Shown here one piece after another: positions 34,229 to 43,231 of a stretch of 64,000 bases of DNA. Source of the DNA: Thaumasiovibrio occultus (lineage in GTDB: Bacteria > Pseudomonadota > Gammaproteobacteria > Enterobacterales > Vibrionaceae); the NCBI GenBank assembly GCA_019703815.1, contig AP023053.1:1040995-1104994 (forward strand), written 5' to 3'. A program made the position numbers and the translations under genes. The notes beneath the pieces were generated by a model. That model was not told the origin of the DNA, did not search any database, and saw only the letters and a list, made by a program, of their open reading frames with translations. Within the stretch, counting starts at the first letter, position 1. Every line of letters begins with the position of its first letter.

Positions 34229-35503
34229 ATGGACAACACTATCGCTTCCCCATCGGGATCGAAATTGGGGCGTTTTATCGCATCACTCGGCCCCGGTATT
34301 ATGATGGCGACTGCCGCCGTCGGCGGCTCGCACTTGGTGGCATCGACAAAAGCTGGCGCTTTCTTTGGCTGGCAACTCGCGGCACTGATCCTGCTGGTTA
34401 ACCTTTTAAAATACCCTTTTTTCCGCGCAGGCGTGCAATACACTATGGGAACCGGCAAAAGCCTAGTGCAAGGCTATGCCACCATGGGCTTTGGTTACCT
34501 TTGTGTATTTACCTTCCTCAGTGTGGTGTCCGCGTTTATTAATACGGCGGCATTGGCGCTATTCAGTGCCAGTTTGCTTGGTCTGTTCTTGCCGTTTGAT
34601 CTGTCGATGACCCAACTTGCGTTGATCGTGCTCGGCACCTGTATCGCGATATTGCTGGCCGGCCACTACCGCGCCTTAGACAGCATCTCGAAATTCATTA
34701 TGGCGGCGTTGATCATCTGTACCGTGAGTGCGGTGGTCATTGCGGCCAGCAAAGGTGGCGCAGCACCGGCGGACTTTGTTGGCCCATCCCCTTGGACGCT
34801 GGCCTCGATTGGTTTTATCGTCATCACCATGGGTTGGATGCCTGCACCGATTGAAATTTCCTGCCTTACCTCTCTGTGGTTAAAAAGCCAGAAAGAAAAG
34901 CAAGATGTTACGCCAGAATCAGCCTTGGTTGATTTCAATGTGGGTTATATCGCCACCGCAGTTTTAGCGATTGTGTTTCTGTCACTTGGCGCACTGGTTC
35001 TGTATGGCTCGGATACCGAAATATCGAAATCAGGGATCAAGTTCTCTCATCAGTTAGTGAGCATGTATTCATCAAACATCGGTGAGTGGTCGCGCCACCT
35101 TATTGCGGTGATTGCCTTTTTCTGTATTTTCGGTAGTACCATTACGGTGGTGGATGGCTATGCGCGCGCCATTGTGGAGTCGCAACGTCTGCTAAGCAAA
35201 AAAGACACCCAGTCTCCGGTCTGGCAGACCGTGTGGATCTTCGCGATTTCTACAGGTGCGATTGTGATCGTGCATTTCTTTATCGACAGAGTAATGGCAC
35301 TGCTCGACTTTGCGATGATCATGGCCTTTGTCACCACGCCTGTTTTCGCGTTGCTGAACTACTTACTGGTCTCAAAAACCGACCTGCCAGCAGCACTGAA
35401 ATCAGGGGCGAAGCTCAAAGCGCTATCCATCATTGGCTTGGTTTACCTGTTTGGTTTCCTTGCGGTGTTTGTCTGGTGGAAATTCTTCCTCGTCACAGCC
35501 TAG
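34229..35503 (+). CDS. Nramp-superfamily divalent metal transporter, atypical metal site
   Basis: 424 aa, about 11 membrane segments. Start taken at ATG 34229 with GGAAA upstream; the frame reaches back to a GTG at 34196. The N-terminal GPGIMMATAAVGGSHLVAST aligns with the first Nramp helix, but the metal-binding DPGN is replaced by VGGS. The sixth-helix region reads MGWMPAPIEIS, so the conserved Met may be kept, but the following residues differ from MPHN. This is typical of Nramp-related proteins outside the MntH group, whose substrates are less well known. Monocistronic. Confidence 0.85.
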   Translation: MDNTIASPSGSKLGRFIASLGPGIMMATAAVGGSHLVASTKAGAFFGWQLAALILLVNLLKYPFFRAGVQYTMGTGKSLVQGYATMGFGYLCVFTFLSVVSAFINTAALALFSASLLGLFLPFDLSMTQLALIVLGTCIAILLAGHYRALDSISKFIMAALIICTVSAVVIAASKGGAAPADFVGPSPWTLASIGFIVITMGWMPAPIEISCLTSLWLKSQKEKQDVTPESALVDFNVGYIATAVLAIVFLSLGALVLYGSDTEISKSGIKFSHQLVSMYSSNIGEWSRHLIAVIAFFCIFGSTITVVDGYARAIVESQRLLSKKDTQSPVWQTVWIFAISTGAIVIVHFFIDRVMALLDFAMIMAFVTTPVFALLNYLLVSKTDLPAALKSGAKLKALSIIGLVYLFGFLAVFVWWKFFLVTA

Positions 35504-35517
35504 ACTCGCGGTAATCG

Positions 35518-35547
35518 AAAAAGCAGACAGCCCGCTCGGGCTGTCTG
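35518..35547 (-). terminator. Terminator of ptsG
   Basis: CAGACAGCCCG / CGGGCTGTCTG perfect 11-bp stem with a 2-base loop; a T5 run follows on the minus strand. Confidence 0.85.
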
Positions 35548-35570
35548 AAGGGGGGAGACGAGCGTCAAAC

Positions 35571-37013
35571 CTAGCTAGACGCCAACAGTAATTGGTTAAT
35601 TTCCGTTTTAATATTGTCCGATTTGGTGCCAAAGATAGCTTGCAGATTGTCGCCAATCACCAGCACTTCACGTGCGCCGAGACGCTTCAGCTGATCCACA
35701 TTCACTTTATTGATCTCATGCACCGTCACACGTAAACGGGTAATACAGGCATCAACATTTTTGATGTTCGCTTGGGTACCCAGCGCAGTAATCACCTCAC
35801 GCGCTAACTCACCATCAATTTGCTGCACCTGAGATACTGCCGCTTCGTCAGATTCACGTCCCGGCGTTGGCAGGTTAAGCTTGCTGATCAACACGCGGAA
35901 CACGGTGTAGTAAAGCGCAAACCACATCGGGCCAATCACGATAAATAGCCACGCGTTGCTCGACAGCGGGTAGTAAATCAGAAAATCAATCGCGCCGTGG
36001 GCAAACGACACACTGTGGTGAATATCCAGCGCGCTGACAATCGCAAAACCGATCCCAGTCAGGATACAGTGAACCACATACAACACCGGTGCCGCGAACA
36101 AGAACGAGAACTCCATTGGCTCAGTAATACCGGTCAACCACGAGGTCAGCGCAGCAGAGACCATAATACCGGCGACCATGGCTTTCTTCTCTGGCTTGGC
36201 TGCATGATAAATCGCCAAACCAACGGCAGGCAGCGCCCACATCGAGTACATGTAACCACCCGCCAGGTTGCCTGCAGTTGGGTCACCGGCAAGGTAGCGT
36301 TGAAGCTCACCTTTTACCACTTCGCCCGTTTGCGGGTTCACATATTCACCCACTTCAAAGAAGAACGGCACGTTCCAGATATGGTGTAGACCAAACGGGA
36401 TAAGAGAACGCTCCACCAAGCCATAGATACCAAACGCGGTAACCGGACTTTGGTACGCCGCCCAATGCGAAAACGCATCGATCGCTTGGCCCACTGGCGG
36501 CCAAACCACACTCATCAGCACGCCCAAGCCGATCGCAGTTAAACCTGTGATGATAGGTACAAAGCGTTTACCGGCAAAAAAACCAAGGTATTCAGGCAGC
36601 TTAATGTTGTGGAAGCGATCAAACAGGCTCGCCGCAATCCCACCAATGATGATCCCGCCAAACACCCCGGTATTGATCGATTCGATCCCCATGACGGCTT
36701 CGGTTTCAAGGCCGCGCAGTTGCGCCATCACGCCCATGGTGGCAAGTAATATCGCAAAGCCGACCACCGCCGCTAAACCCGCGGCACCGTCGTTGTTACT
36801 TAAACCCAGCGCCACACCAATGGCGAAAATCAACGGTAAGTTACCAAACACCGCCCCACCCGACTGCGCCATAATGGTCGACACCGCTTCGGGAATAAAA
36901 CTAAACCCCGCTGAGCCTATCCCCAGCAGCAAGCCCGCAATGGGCAACACTGCCACGGGCAGCATGAGCGAGCGTCCTATCCGTTGTAATAATCCAAATG
37001 TAGAGGTAAGCAT
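35571..37013 (-). CDS. ptsG: PTS glucose-specific EIICB component
   Basis: 480 aa, nearly collinear with E. coli PtsG. The EIIC membrane part (about 1-375) contains LPIAGLLLGIGSA, KLPEYLGFFAGKRFVPII, PFGLHHIWNVPF (phosphotransfer loop region) and GITEPMEFSFLF (sugar-binding Glu). The EIIB part (about 400-480) has the phosphocysteine in DACITRLRV and the end GTKSDNIKTE. It imports and phosphorylates glucose using EIIA-Glc and HPr. AAGGAT lies before the ATG. The promoter faces a divergent two-component operon across 208 bases that hold a perfect inverted repeat. Confidence 0.95.
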   Translation of the reverse strand: MLTSTFGLLQRIGRSLMLPVAVLPIAGLLLGIGSAGFSFIPEAVSTIMAQSGGAVFGNLPLIFAIGVALGLSNNDGAAGLAAVVGFAILLATMGVMAQLRGLETEAVMGIESINTGVFGGIIIGGIAASLFDRFHNIKLPEYLGFFAGKRFVPIITGLTAIGLGVLMSVVWPPVGQAIDAFSHWAAYQSPVTAFGIYGLVERSLIPFGLHHIWNVPFFFEVGEYVNPQTGEVVKGELQRYLAGDPTAGNLAGGYMYSMWALPAVGLAIYHAAKPEKKAMVAGIMVSAALTSWLTGITEPMEFSFLFAAPVLYVVHCILTGIGFAIVSALDIHHSVSFAHGAIDFLIYYPLSSNAWLFIVIGPMWFALYYTVFRVLISKLNLPTPGRESDEAAVSQVQQIDGELAREVITALGTQANIKNVDACITRLRVTVHEINKVNVDQLKRLGAREVLVIGDNLQAIFGTKSDNIKTEINQLLLASS

Positions 37014-37090
37014 GGTTATATCCTTCTGTTTTTGTGCTCACCTTCACCTTACACAGCGATTTTCGTCGCGGGGTTACACTTGCGTAGTCA

Positions 37091-37112
37091 TTTGTAAGGG
37101 GCTGCTTACAAA
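37091..37112. promoter_or_regulatory. Perfect inverted repeat, putative operator between ptsG and the two-component genes
   Basis: TTTGTAAG - 6 bases - CTTACAAA, 78 bases upstream of the ptsG ATG and 109 bases upstream of the response regulator start. No T-run follows, so it is not a terminator. It could bind the adjacent OmpR-type regulator or a repressor such as Mlc; this is inference. Confidence 0.6.
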
Positions 37113-37221
37113 AGGGTTAACCGCCTCATAATGCAGGGATAACAGTTGAAATGTACCGCCAATTTAGCCAAAGTAAGTCAAGTTTCAAGACAGAGCACAG
37201 CGCTAAACACAGGACGTGGCA

Positions 37222-37935
37222 GTGGACAATAGAACCATCCTGATCGTGGACGACAGTCAGGAAATCCTCGATGCATTAAGTGAATATCTCGGTAGCGCCG
37301 GCTTTTCAGTGCTCACCGCTCACTGTGGCGATGAAATGTGGCCGCTGCTCAGCAACCACCAGCCAGACTTGATCATTCTAGATATCATGCTGCCCGGCGA
37401 TGACGGCCTGACCTTGTGCCGCAAAATTCGCTACAACTCCCACGTTCCTATCATTATGCTCACCGCTGTGACTGACGATGCCGATCGCATCGCTGGCTTA
37501 GAGATCGGCGCGGACGACTACATCACCAAGTCGTTTAATCCTCGCGAACTATTGGCACGGATCAAAGCGCTGTTTCGACGCACCCAATTTACCGGTAACG
37601 AGCAAATGGAGCGCAAATTGCGCTTTCTTGAATGGCGCTTCGACACGCTCAAACGTCAATTGCAACACGACGATGGCGCAGTGATCCCGCTCTCAGGCGC
37701 TGATTATTCTTTACTCACTTTAATGCTCAACCGCCCCAATAAGCTGCTCAGCCGCGATGACATCGCCCAAGCCTTATGGGGGCGAGATGCCGATCCTTAC
37801 GAGCGCGGCATCGATGTGCAGATCAGCCGGTTACGCAAACACCTACGCGACGACGAGCGCAGCCTGATCATGACGGTGCGAAATCGTGGCTATATGCTGG
37901 TGATTGATACGCTGGCGGATCTTCATGCAGGTTAA
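37222..37935 (+). CDS. OmpR-family response regulator, GltR-like
   Basis: 237 aa from the GTG at 37222, seven bases after AGGA (37211-37214); the frame's first GTG at 37216 is too close to that site. Receiver domain 1-120 with acidic pair in VDDSQE, phospho-acceptor in LIILDIMLPG, Thr in MLTAV and Lys in ITKSFNP, where Ser stands in place of the usual Pro of KPF. The C-terminal winged helix contains QISRLRKHL and VRNRGYML. Six bases separate it from the kinase gene, so they form an operon. Its partner set resembles GltR-GtrS, glucose regulators of Pseudomonas. Confidence 0.92.
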   Translation: MDNRTILIVDDSQEILDALSEYLGSAGFSVLTAHCGDEMWPLLSNHQPDLIILDIMLPGDDGLTLCRKIRYNSHVPIIMLTAVTDDADRIAGLEIGADDYITKSFNPRELLARIKALFRRTQFTGNEQMERKLRFLEWRFDTLKRQLQHDDGAVIPLSGADYSLLTLMLNRPNKLLSRDDIAQALWGRDADPYERGIDVQISRLRKHLRDDERSLIMTVRNRGYMLVIDTLADLHAG

Positions 37936-37941
37936 CCTCCG

Positions 37942-39378
37942 ATGAAGCTGCCGAACTCCATGTTATTTCGAGTCACCGTTGCTATGGTCACCGTTACCGT
38001 GCTGGCAGAAGTCCTCGCGGGCGTGATTTGGTTTAATACCACTTCAGCGACGAAGCGCGAATCTGCCCAACATGCGGTGAGCGCCATCACCTCAGCGGCG
38101 GGCGACACCTTTACCTATTTTACCGAGCTGCCCATCAACTATCGCCATTTGGTGCTCAATCAGCTGCGCGATATTGGCGGGACCCGCTTTTTTATCTCGA
38201 TCAATAACCAAGCGCTCGCTATTGAATCCTTAGAGCGCTATAGCTTGGTGCCCGAAATGGAAGCATCGGCGCTGCAAGAGCTTGACGCGAAAATCACCAC
38301 CCCGCACGAGATCCAAGTTACGCTAACCAACCGCGACAATCTGCGTTTGTTTAACTCGGGGATCAGAATCGACGAGTTACCGGCCCTGTGGAAAGATTAC
38401 AGCTTGGTGCTCGGTGAGCTCGACTTACCCATTTTGGTGATCCAAATAGCGATTTCCGACAACGAGTGGTTTTACCTCGCCACCGTGATGCCGCTGTCGT
38501 TTAATGCGCTCGATAACCCCTTCATCGACAGTCGTCAGTTACTGTTTTTGAGCTTGATCACCGCGCTGTTGATGGTGGCCTGCTACCTCTTACTACGAAA
38601 CGAAGTTCGCCCGTTCCGCTCCTTGGCTCGTTCAGCAACCTTGATGGGCAGCCAAATGCAAGTTGAAGCGATCAAAGAAGAAGGCAGTACCGAAACCCGC
38701 GCGGCCATTCATGCGTTTAATAAAATGAATCGACGGATCAAAGCTTACCTGCTGGATCGCGAAAGCTTGTTCAATGCCATCTCCCACGACATCAAAACCC
38801 CGTTGGCGTGCCTTAAACTGCGCACCGAAATGCTCGATGATGACATGACCCGTCAGCGTTTTGAAAAGCTGCTCAACGAAGTGGAAATGATGCTCAAAGG
38901 CGCGCTGCAATGTATGCGCGACAACGACATCCACGAAGAAGCGGAATGGATTGATATCAACGAACTGCTGGAGCAATGTGCGGCAGTCCATAACCGGCAC
39001 CAGCCGCGGGTGACACTCGCACCGCTGCCACCGATCCAGTTTTACGGCAAACCCCTCGCTATCAAACGCTGCATTTTCAACTTGGTCGACAACGGGGTGA
39101 AATATGGCGATCACGTGTCACTCGAGGTTAGCGCGCAGTGTGACGCTTTATATCTATCGCTACGAGATAGTGGCCCCGGTATTGATGACATCATGCTAGA
39201 GAAAGTGTTTGAGCCCTATTTTCGCGCCAACACGAATGCCTCACACGGGGTGGAAGGCTCTGGGCTTGGCCTTTCGATAGCGCGCAGTATCGCGCGTAGC
39301 CACGGTGGTGACATCAAACTGATCAATGACGCCGGTGGCGGTTTGCGGGTTGAGATGGTCTTAATGAATATGCACTAA
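37942..39378 (+). CDS. Sensor histidine kinase, GtrS-like
   Basis: 478 aa. Membrane spans at about 7-31 and 201-219 enclose a periplasmic sensor domain of about 170 residues. A short HAMP-like stretch is followed by the dimerisation helix with phospho-His in ISHDIKTPLACLK (about residue 282), then N box NLVDNGVKYGD, G1 DSGPGIDD and G2 GSGLGLSIARS of the ATPase domain. It autophosphorylates and passes phosphate to the regulator encoded just upstream. The following gene encodes a periplasmic sugar-binding protein in the same operon (38-base gap), suggesting that binding protein and sensor domain work together. Confidence 0.93.
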   Translation: MKLPNSMLFRVTVAMVTVTVLAEVLAGVIWFNTTSATKRESAQHAVSAITSAAGDTFTYFTELPINYRHLVLNQLRDIGGTRFFISINNQALAIESLERYSLVPEMEASALQELDAKITTPHEIQVTLTNRDNLRLFNSGIRIDELPALWKDYSLVLGELDLPILVIQIAISDNEWFYLATVMPLSFNALDNPFIDSRQLLFLSLITALLMVACYLLLRNEVRPFRSLARSATLMGSQMQVEAIKEEGSTETRAAIHAFNKMNRRIKAYLLDRESLFNAISHDIKTPLACLKLRTEMLDDDMTRQRFEKLLNEVEMMLKGALQCMRDNDIHEEAEWIDINELLEQCAAVHNRHQPRVTLAPLPPIQFYGKPLAIKRCIFNLVDNGVKYGDHVSLEVSAQCDALYLSLRDSGPGIDDIMLEKVFEPYFRANTNASHGVEGSGLGLSIARSIARSHGGDIKLINDAGGGLRVEMVLMNMH

Positions 39379-39416
39379 CTTTTCTCGGTGCTAGCGCGTA
39401 ACAACACAGGAACGAT

Positions 39417-40709
39417 ATGAAATCATGGATTAATAGCGCATTGCTGGTGCTCGCCTCTGGAGTACACATCACCACGTCAGTATATTCAACCTCAGCGTAT
39501 GCCGACGGATCGGTAGAATTGCTTCATTGGTGGACGGCCAAAGGTGAGCGACGGGCTTTTTCCCACGTGGAAACCCAGTTTTCCCATTTACCGCTACAGC
39601 TGAAAAGTGAAGCGATAGCCGGTGGCGGCGGCGCACCCGCGAAATCTATCTTGCAAGCGCGCGCCATTGCAGGCAACCCACCCGACATCGCCCAAATTGA
39701 AGGCCCCGCAATCCAATCTTGGGCCATGCTGGGCTTTCTCCATCCGCTCGATGAGGTTGCGCGTGTTTATCAGTGGGACCAATACCTGTTCCCTGAAATT
39801 CAAGCGATCCACCAATACAACGGCCATTATGTCGCGGTGCCGATCAATATCCATCGCCTCAATTGGATGTGGATGAATCTCGATATACTTTCCGCACACG
39901 ATATTACGCCGCCCAAAGATTGGGACGCACTGATGGCTGCGCTCACCTTACTCAAAGACAACGACATCACGCCGCTCGCACTGGGGCGTGAGCCGTGGCA
40001 AGTGGTGCAGATTTTCGAGAACATCGCCTTTGGGGTTGGCGGCGCGCAATATTATCACCGTGCGTTTGTTGAGCTTGATGGAAATGCGCTCAATAGCGAC
40101 AACACCCTCGAAGCGTTAAAGCGCTTTCGTGACATTAGCCAGATTGTTGGCAAGCCGCTACCGACAATGAGTTGGGATGAAGCCACCCAAGCGATGTTAG
40201 ACGGGCAATATGCGTTTCAGTTTACCGGCGACTGGGCATTGGGTGAGATGCTCAGCGCAGAAACCAGTGCGAGCCACGCCAACCGGATGCCAGCGCATAT
40301 CGGCTGCGCCCCGTTCCCCTCGACGGAGTCTGGCTTTATTTATAACGCTGACAGCTTTGCCTTCTTTAACACCGCCACCAGCGATAGCGATGATGTATTT
40401 ACCATGGCAGCTACCCTCGCCTCGCCCGACTTTATGCTCGCGTTTAACCAAGACAAAGGATCCATTCCGGTGCGCAGTAACATTGATGTTTCCAGCCTGT
40501 CGCGCTGCCAGCAGCAATCGTTCGATGATTTCATTGCCGCGAGCGCGCGTAAAACCACCATGCCAAGTCTGATTGATTCGATGGCGGTCAGTCCGGTGAT
40601 CCAAAACGCCGTATCAAGTGAGCTATACCAGTACTTCAACGATCCGACAATGAGTGCCGAGACGCTGCTCCAACACCTGAACGCTATTCATTTGGCAACA
40701 CAGCGTTAA
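39417..40709 (+). CDS. Periplasmic sugar-binding protein, GtsA-like (no permease genes nearby)
   Basis: 430 aa with a signal peptide ending near SAYA. The mature protein starts GSVELLHWWT and carries features of glucose/mannose-binding proteins such as Pseudomonas GtsA: AGGGGAPAKSIL, RAIAGNPPDIAQI, GHYVAVPINIHRLNW, FTGDWALGEM and CAPFPS...FIYNADSFAFF. Such proteins normally feed an ABC permease, but the following gene is an unrelated phosphatase after a palindromic element, and no permease is in the window. CAGGAA lies before the ATG. By inference it may act as a sugar co-receptor for the sensor kinase. Confidence 0.9.
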   Translation: MKSWINSALLVLASGVHITTSVYSTSAYADGSVELLHWWTAKGERRAFSHVETQFSHLPLQLKSEAIAGGGGAPAKSILQARAIAGNPPDIAQIEGPAIQSWAMLGFLHPLDEVARVYQWDQYLFPEIQAIHQYNGHYVAVPINIHRLNWMWMNLDILSAHDITPPKDWDALMAALTLLKDNDITPLALGREPWQVVQIFENIAFGVGGAQYYHRAFVELDGNALNSDNTLEALKRFRDISQIVGKPLPTMSWDEATQAMLDGQYAFQFTGDWALGEMLSAETSASHANRMPAHIGCAPFPSTESGFIYNADSFAFFNTATSDSDDVFTMAATLASPDFMLAFNQDKGSIPVRSNIDVSSLSRCQQQSFDDFIAASARKTTMPSLIDSMAVSPVIQNAVSSELYQYFNDPTMSAETLLQHLNAIHLATQR

Positions 40710-40730
40710 GCGAAAAATTCCTCTAAGCCT

Positions 40731-40763
40731 TATACCCAAGTGACCTCAAGGTGCTTGGATATA
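40731..40763. repeat. Extragenic palindrome (Vibrio-like)
   Basis: TATACCCAAG and CTTGGATATA flank an inner ACCT-CA-AGGT, giving a nearly continuous hairpin. A related partial copy is at 2238-2263. It separates the sugar-binding protein gene from the next gene and may stabilise or end the transcript. Confidence 0.75.
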
Positions 40764-40877
40764 GACCTAATGCCAATTATTGATTTCTTGCATTTAGGTC
40801 GACGCAATTCTAAGATTTCGCATCGGCCAGTGAGCCACTCCCCTAAGATCAATAACCAAGAGTCTGAAGTCCTACTC

Positions 40878-41684
40878 ATGTCTGCCAATAACATCAAATT
40901 TATCGCCACCGATATGGACGGCACCCTACTCAATCATCAAGGTCAGTTATCACCTGAGTTTTATGAGCTGTTTCCGCTGTTCGCACAGAACGACATCATC
41001 TTTGCCGCCGCATCTGGCCGTCAGTATTACCAACTGGCCGAGCTGTTCGCCCCCGTGCGTGACGAGATGATGTTCATTGCCGAGAACGGCACCTTTGTGA
41101 TGTACAAAGGGGAGGAAGTGTATAGCTGCACCCTTGATCGCGAAGCGACACACAACATCATTGCCGAAGCTCGTCAAATCGACGGCGCGTTCATCGTCTT
41201 GTGCGGTAAGAAATCGGCCTATATCGAAACCCGCGATCCTGATGCGTACAAAGAGATCAAAAAGTACTACCACCGCTGCGAAATCGTCGATGATCTGTTG
41301 GCGGTCGAAGATGAGTTTATCAAGCTGGCCATTTTGCACTTTGGTGGTGCGCTCGAATATCTCCAGCCACCGATGAAGGCCAAGTTCGGCAAAGACTATC
41401 AGGTTGTTGGTGGCTCGCCTGTCTGGTTAGATGTGATGAACATGCAGGCGTCTAAAGGTGCGGCAATTGAGCATCTACAGCAAACGCTGGGCTTTAGTTT
41501 TGAACAAACCATGAGCTTTGGCGACTACTTTAACGACGTGGAAATGCTACAAGCGAGCTATCACTCATACGCGATGGAAAATGCGCACGAAGAGGTCAAA
41601 ACGCACGCACGCTTCCGCGCCCCAAGCAATGATGAGAACGGCGTATTAACCGTGATCAAATCCCTGCTGCTGCCACAAGGCTGA
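40878..41684 (+). CDS. Cof-type HAD sugar-phosphatase
   Basis: 268 aa from the ATG at 40878; the frame extends upstream through the palindrome, but family members begin just before FIATDMDGTLL. Motif I TDMDGTLL, motif II in AASGRQYYQ, motif III Lys in QASKGAAIEHL and motif IV GDYFNDVEML are all intact, unlike the degenerate relative at 24784. The cap domain lies about 85-190. Such enzymes hydrolyse phosphosugars or flavin phosphates; the exact substrate is unknown. Confidence 0.9.
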   Translation: MSANNIKFIATDMDGTLLNHQGQLSPEFYELFPLFAQNDIIFAAASGRQYYQLAELFAPVRDEMMFIAENGTFVMYKGEEVYSCTLDREATHNIIAEARQIDGAFIVLCGKKSAYIETRDPDAYKEIKKYYHRCEIVDDLLAVEDEFIKLAILHFGGALEYLQPPMKAKFGKDYQVVGGSPVWLDVMNMQASKGAAIEHLQQTLGFSFEQTMSFGDYFNDVEMLQASYHSYAMENAHEEVKTHARFRAPSNDENGVLTVIKSLLLPQG

Positions 41685-41724
41685 TCGTTTCACGCTTTCG
41701 ATAAACACAAAACGTGATAAACAC

Positions 41725-41749
41725 AAAACGCTACAACTGTGGCGTTTTT
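41725..41749. terminator. Terminator between convergent genes
   Basis: AAAACGCTACA / TGTGGCGTTTT stem with one G-T pair and a short loop, followed by Ts on the plus strand and As on the other side. Confidence 0.75.
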
Positions 41750-41771
41750 TCATTCATGATTTTCTGAAATA

Positions 41772-42152
41772 TTACGGCATTAAGTGCGCATCTAGCCGCT
41801 CAACAGTAAAGGCAATATATTCACCTGTGATACGGGTATCGAAAGGCGCCTCTAGCAGACTCACGCCCACATCAACCAGCGTTTCATCTTCAATATCAAC
41901 CACGACGCCAAAGGCGCGATAAGACCAACCGTTCAGCTGTACTAGCTTGCGCTCGCGCTCTGAGTTGTTCACAAGCATCGCGTTTTGATCTTCACCATCA
42001 CCACAAAGCCCCGCCGATAAACAAATATCAACGGTGTCGCCTGCGGTTAAATCGCTGCCGCCAAACTCATCCATCACCACCAGCGGTTGCCCATCAATTA
42101 GCAACGTGGCTTCAAGATAATCCCCTTGGGTTTTGATAAAGATCGCTTTCAT
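41772..42152 (-). CDS. Hypothetical protein
   Basis: 126 aa from the ATG at 42152 (GGATGG eight bases upstream); an alternative ATG is at 42167. Beta-rich and acidic, with an SCO/OB-like flavour (YLEATLLIDGQPLVVMDEFGG, then AGDTVDICLS) but no family I can name. Lies 31 bases after the stop of the next gene upstream on the same strand; both may be one operon. Confidence 0.65.
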   Translation of the reverse strand: MKAIFIKTQGDYLEATLLIDGQPLVVMDEFGGSDLTAGDTVDICLSAGLCGDGEDQNAMLVNNSERERKLVQLNGWSYRAFGVVVDIEDETLVDVGVSLLEAPFDTRITGEYIAFTVERLDAHLMP

Positions 42153-42183
42153 CCATCTGCCATCCATCTACTGCTCAGTTCGG

Positions 42184-42684
42184 TTATAGCTGGGGTGACT
42201 GTTTGGTAGCTAGCGCATCTTGGCGCTGAATGTGCTCAAGTAGTACCGCAAAACTTTCTTTGAGGGGATTGAGCTTTTTGTCGTAGACGATCGGCTCATG
42301 GGAAAACCACATGTCTAGCGTCCTGTCGAAACGATGACTATCACGCCACGCCCGCAACTCGTATTGATCGCCGATCACCACAATCGAGTACGACATCAGG
42401 CCATCTGTAAAACAGATACATTGCGGCAAAAACGCCTTGTGCCCTTTCTCGACTTCGTACCACTGTGATTGGCTTTGCCAGCTCACCGTTTTGAACGGCG
42501 CCTTAATCGAGCAGCCAATCGAGTGGTGTTTATTAAACAGTACCGACTGAATATCCGCCATCGAAAAGGGCTGGAGATCCGGTTCATCGGCCAGTGAATA
42601 CAACACCCCTTTTAAAAACGGGATCCGCTTACCGTTGCCATTTTTCTTACCGCAAAGGCGGTCAGAGCGATAATAGACTCTCAT
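42184..42684 (-). CDS. Hypothetical protein
   Basis: 166 aa. The start at 42684 is set by AGGAG five bases before the ATG; an earlier in-frame ATG at 42699 would put that site inside the gene. No signal peptide. Aromatic and charged (WQSQSQWYEVEKGHKAF, YELRAWRDSHRFDRTLDMWF). No known family recognised. Confidence 0.7.
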   Translation of the reverse strand: MRVYYRSDRLCGKKNGNGKRIPFLKGVLYSLADEPDLQPFSMADIQSVLFNKHHSIGCSIKAPFKTVSWQSQSQWYEVEKGHKAFLPQCICFTDGLMSYSIVVIGDQYELRAWRDSHRFDRTLDMWFSHEPIVYDKKLNPLKESFAVLLEHIQRQDALATKQSPQL

Positions 42685-42723
42685 GTGTGCTCCTAGCACG
42701 ATGTCATAGCTGCAGGTTTACCG

Positions 42724-43134
42724 CTATTTGGGGACTTGGGTTTCAATATTGAGCTGCCCTTCGAGGCCAGCTTCGCGGTGCACACGCAATGCTTTAAATT
42801 CTTCGCTCGCTGTCATATCCAACAAAGTTTGGCGTGACGGGTATTTAACGATCACAAACGCATCCCACAGCTCATCAACGTGACCAATAAGCAGCTCAGT
42901 CACTGCTGAATAGAAGACCACTTCTGCGCCGTATTTTTCCAGCACATCCAGCATGGGACGGCCGTACAGATCGTACGCTTCTCTACCAGTTAGGTTGGTA
43001 TCGCGGCCATCTGCATAAACGGCTTTTTCACGAAACTTGAACAGATTAAGCAAATGGATCTCCCCCGTATTTGGCGCTGACGTTAGCGTCGCCATCTGCT
43101 CATCGGAGGGGTGCAGTTTATTCAAGAGCTCCAT
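42724..43134 (-). CDS. DUF1330 domain protein
   Basis: 136 aa. Start at 43134 has GAGGAA before it. Core features of DUF1330 (dimeric ferredoxin-like fold): IHLLNLFKFREKAVYADG, YDLYGRPMLDVLEKYGAEVVF and FVIVKYPSRQTLLDMTASEEF. Related proteins act as small ligand-binding or monooxygenase-like folds; no catalytic role is assigned. It stands between two unrelated minus-strand genes. Confidence 0.85.
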   Translation of the reverse strand: MELLNKLHPSDEQMATLTSAPNTGEIHLLNLFKFREKAVYADGRDTNLTGREAYDLYGRPMLDVLEKYGAEVVFYSAVTELLIGHVDELWDAFVIVKYPSRQTLLDMTASEEFKALRVHREAGLEGQLNIETQVPK

Positions 43135-43231
43135 CAATGCTTCCTCTCTTCTACTTTCTATTTTGTCATCTGTCTGCATATCAGCGCTACATGGCAAGAA
43201 GGTTTCAGGTCACGCCTATTTCACTTCACGG

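Noticed and set aside
37216-37221. GTG at 37216 as response regulator start
   Set aside because: It is only one base from the AGGA ribosome site; the GTG at 37222 has proper spacing.
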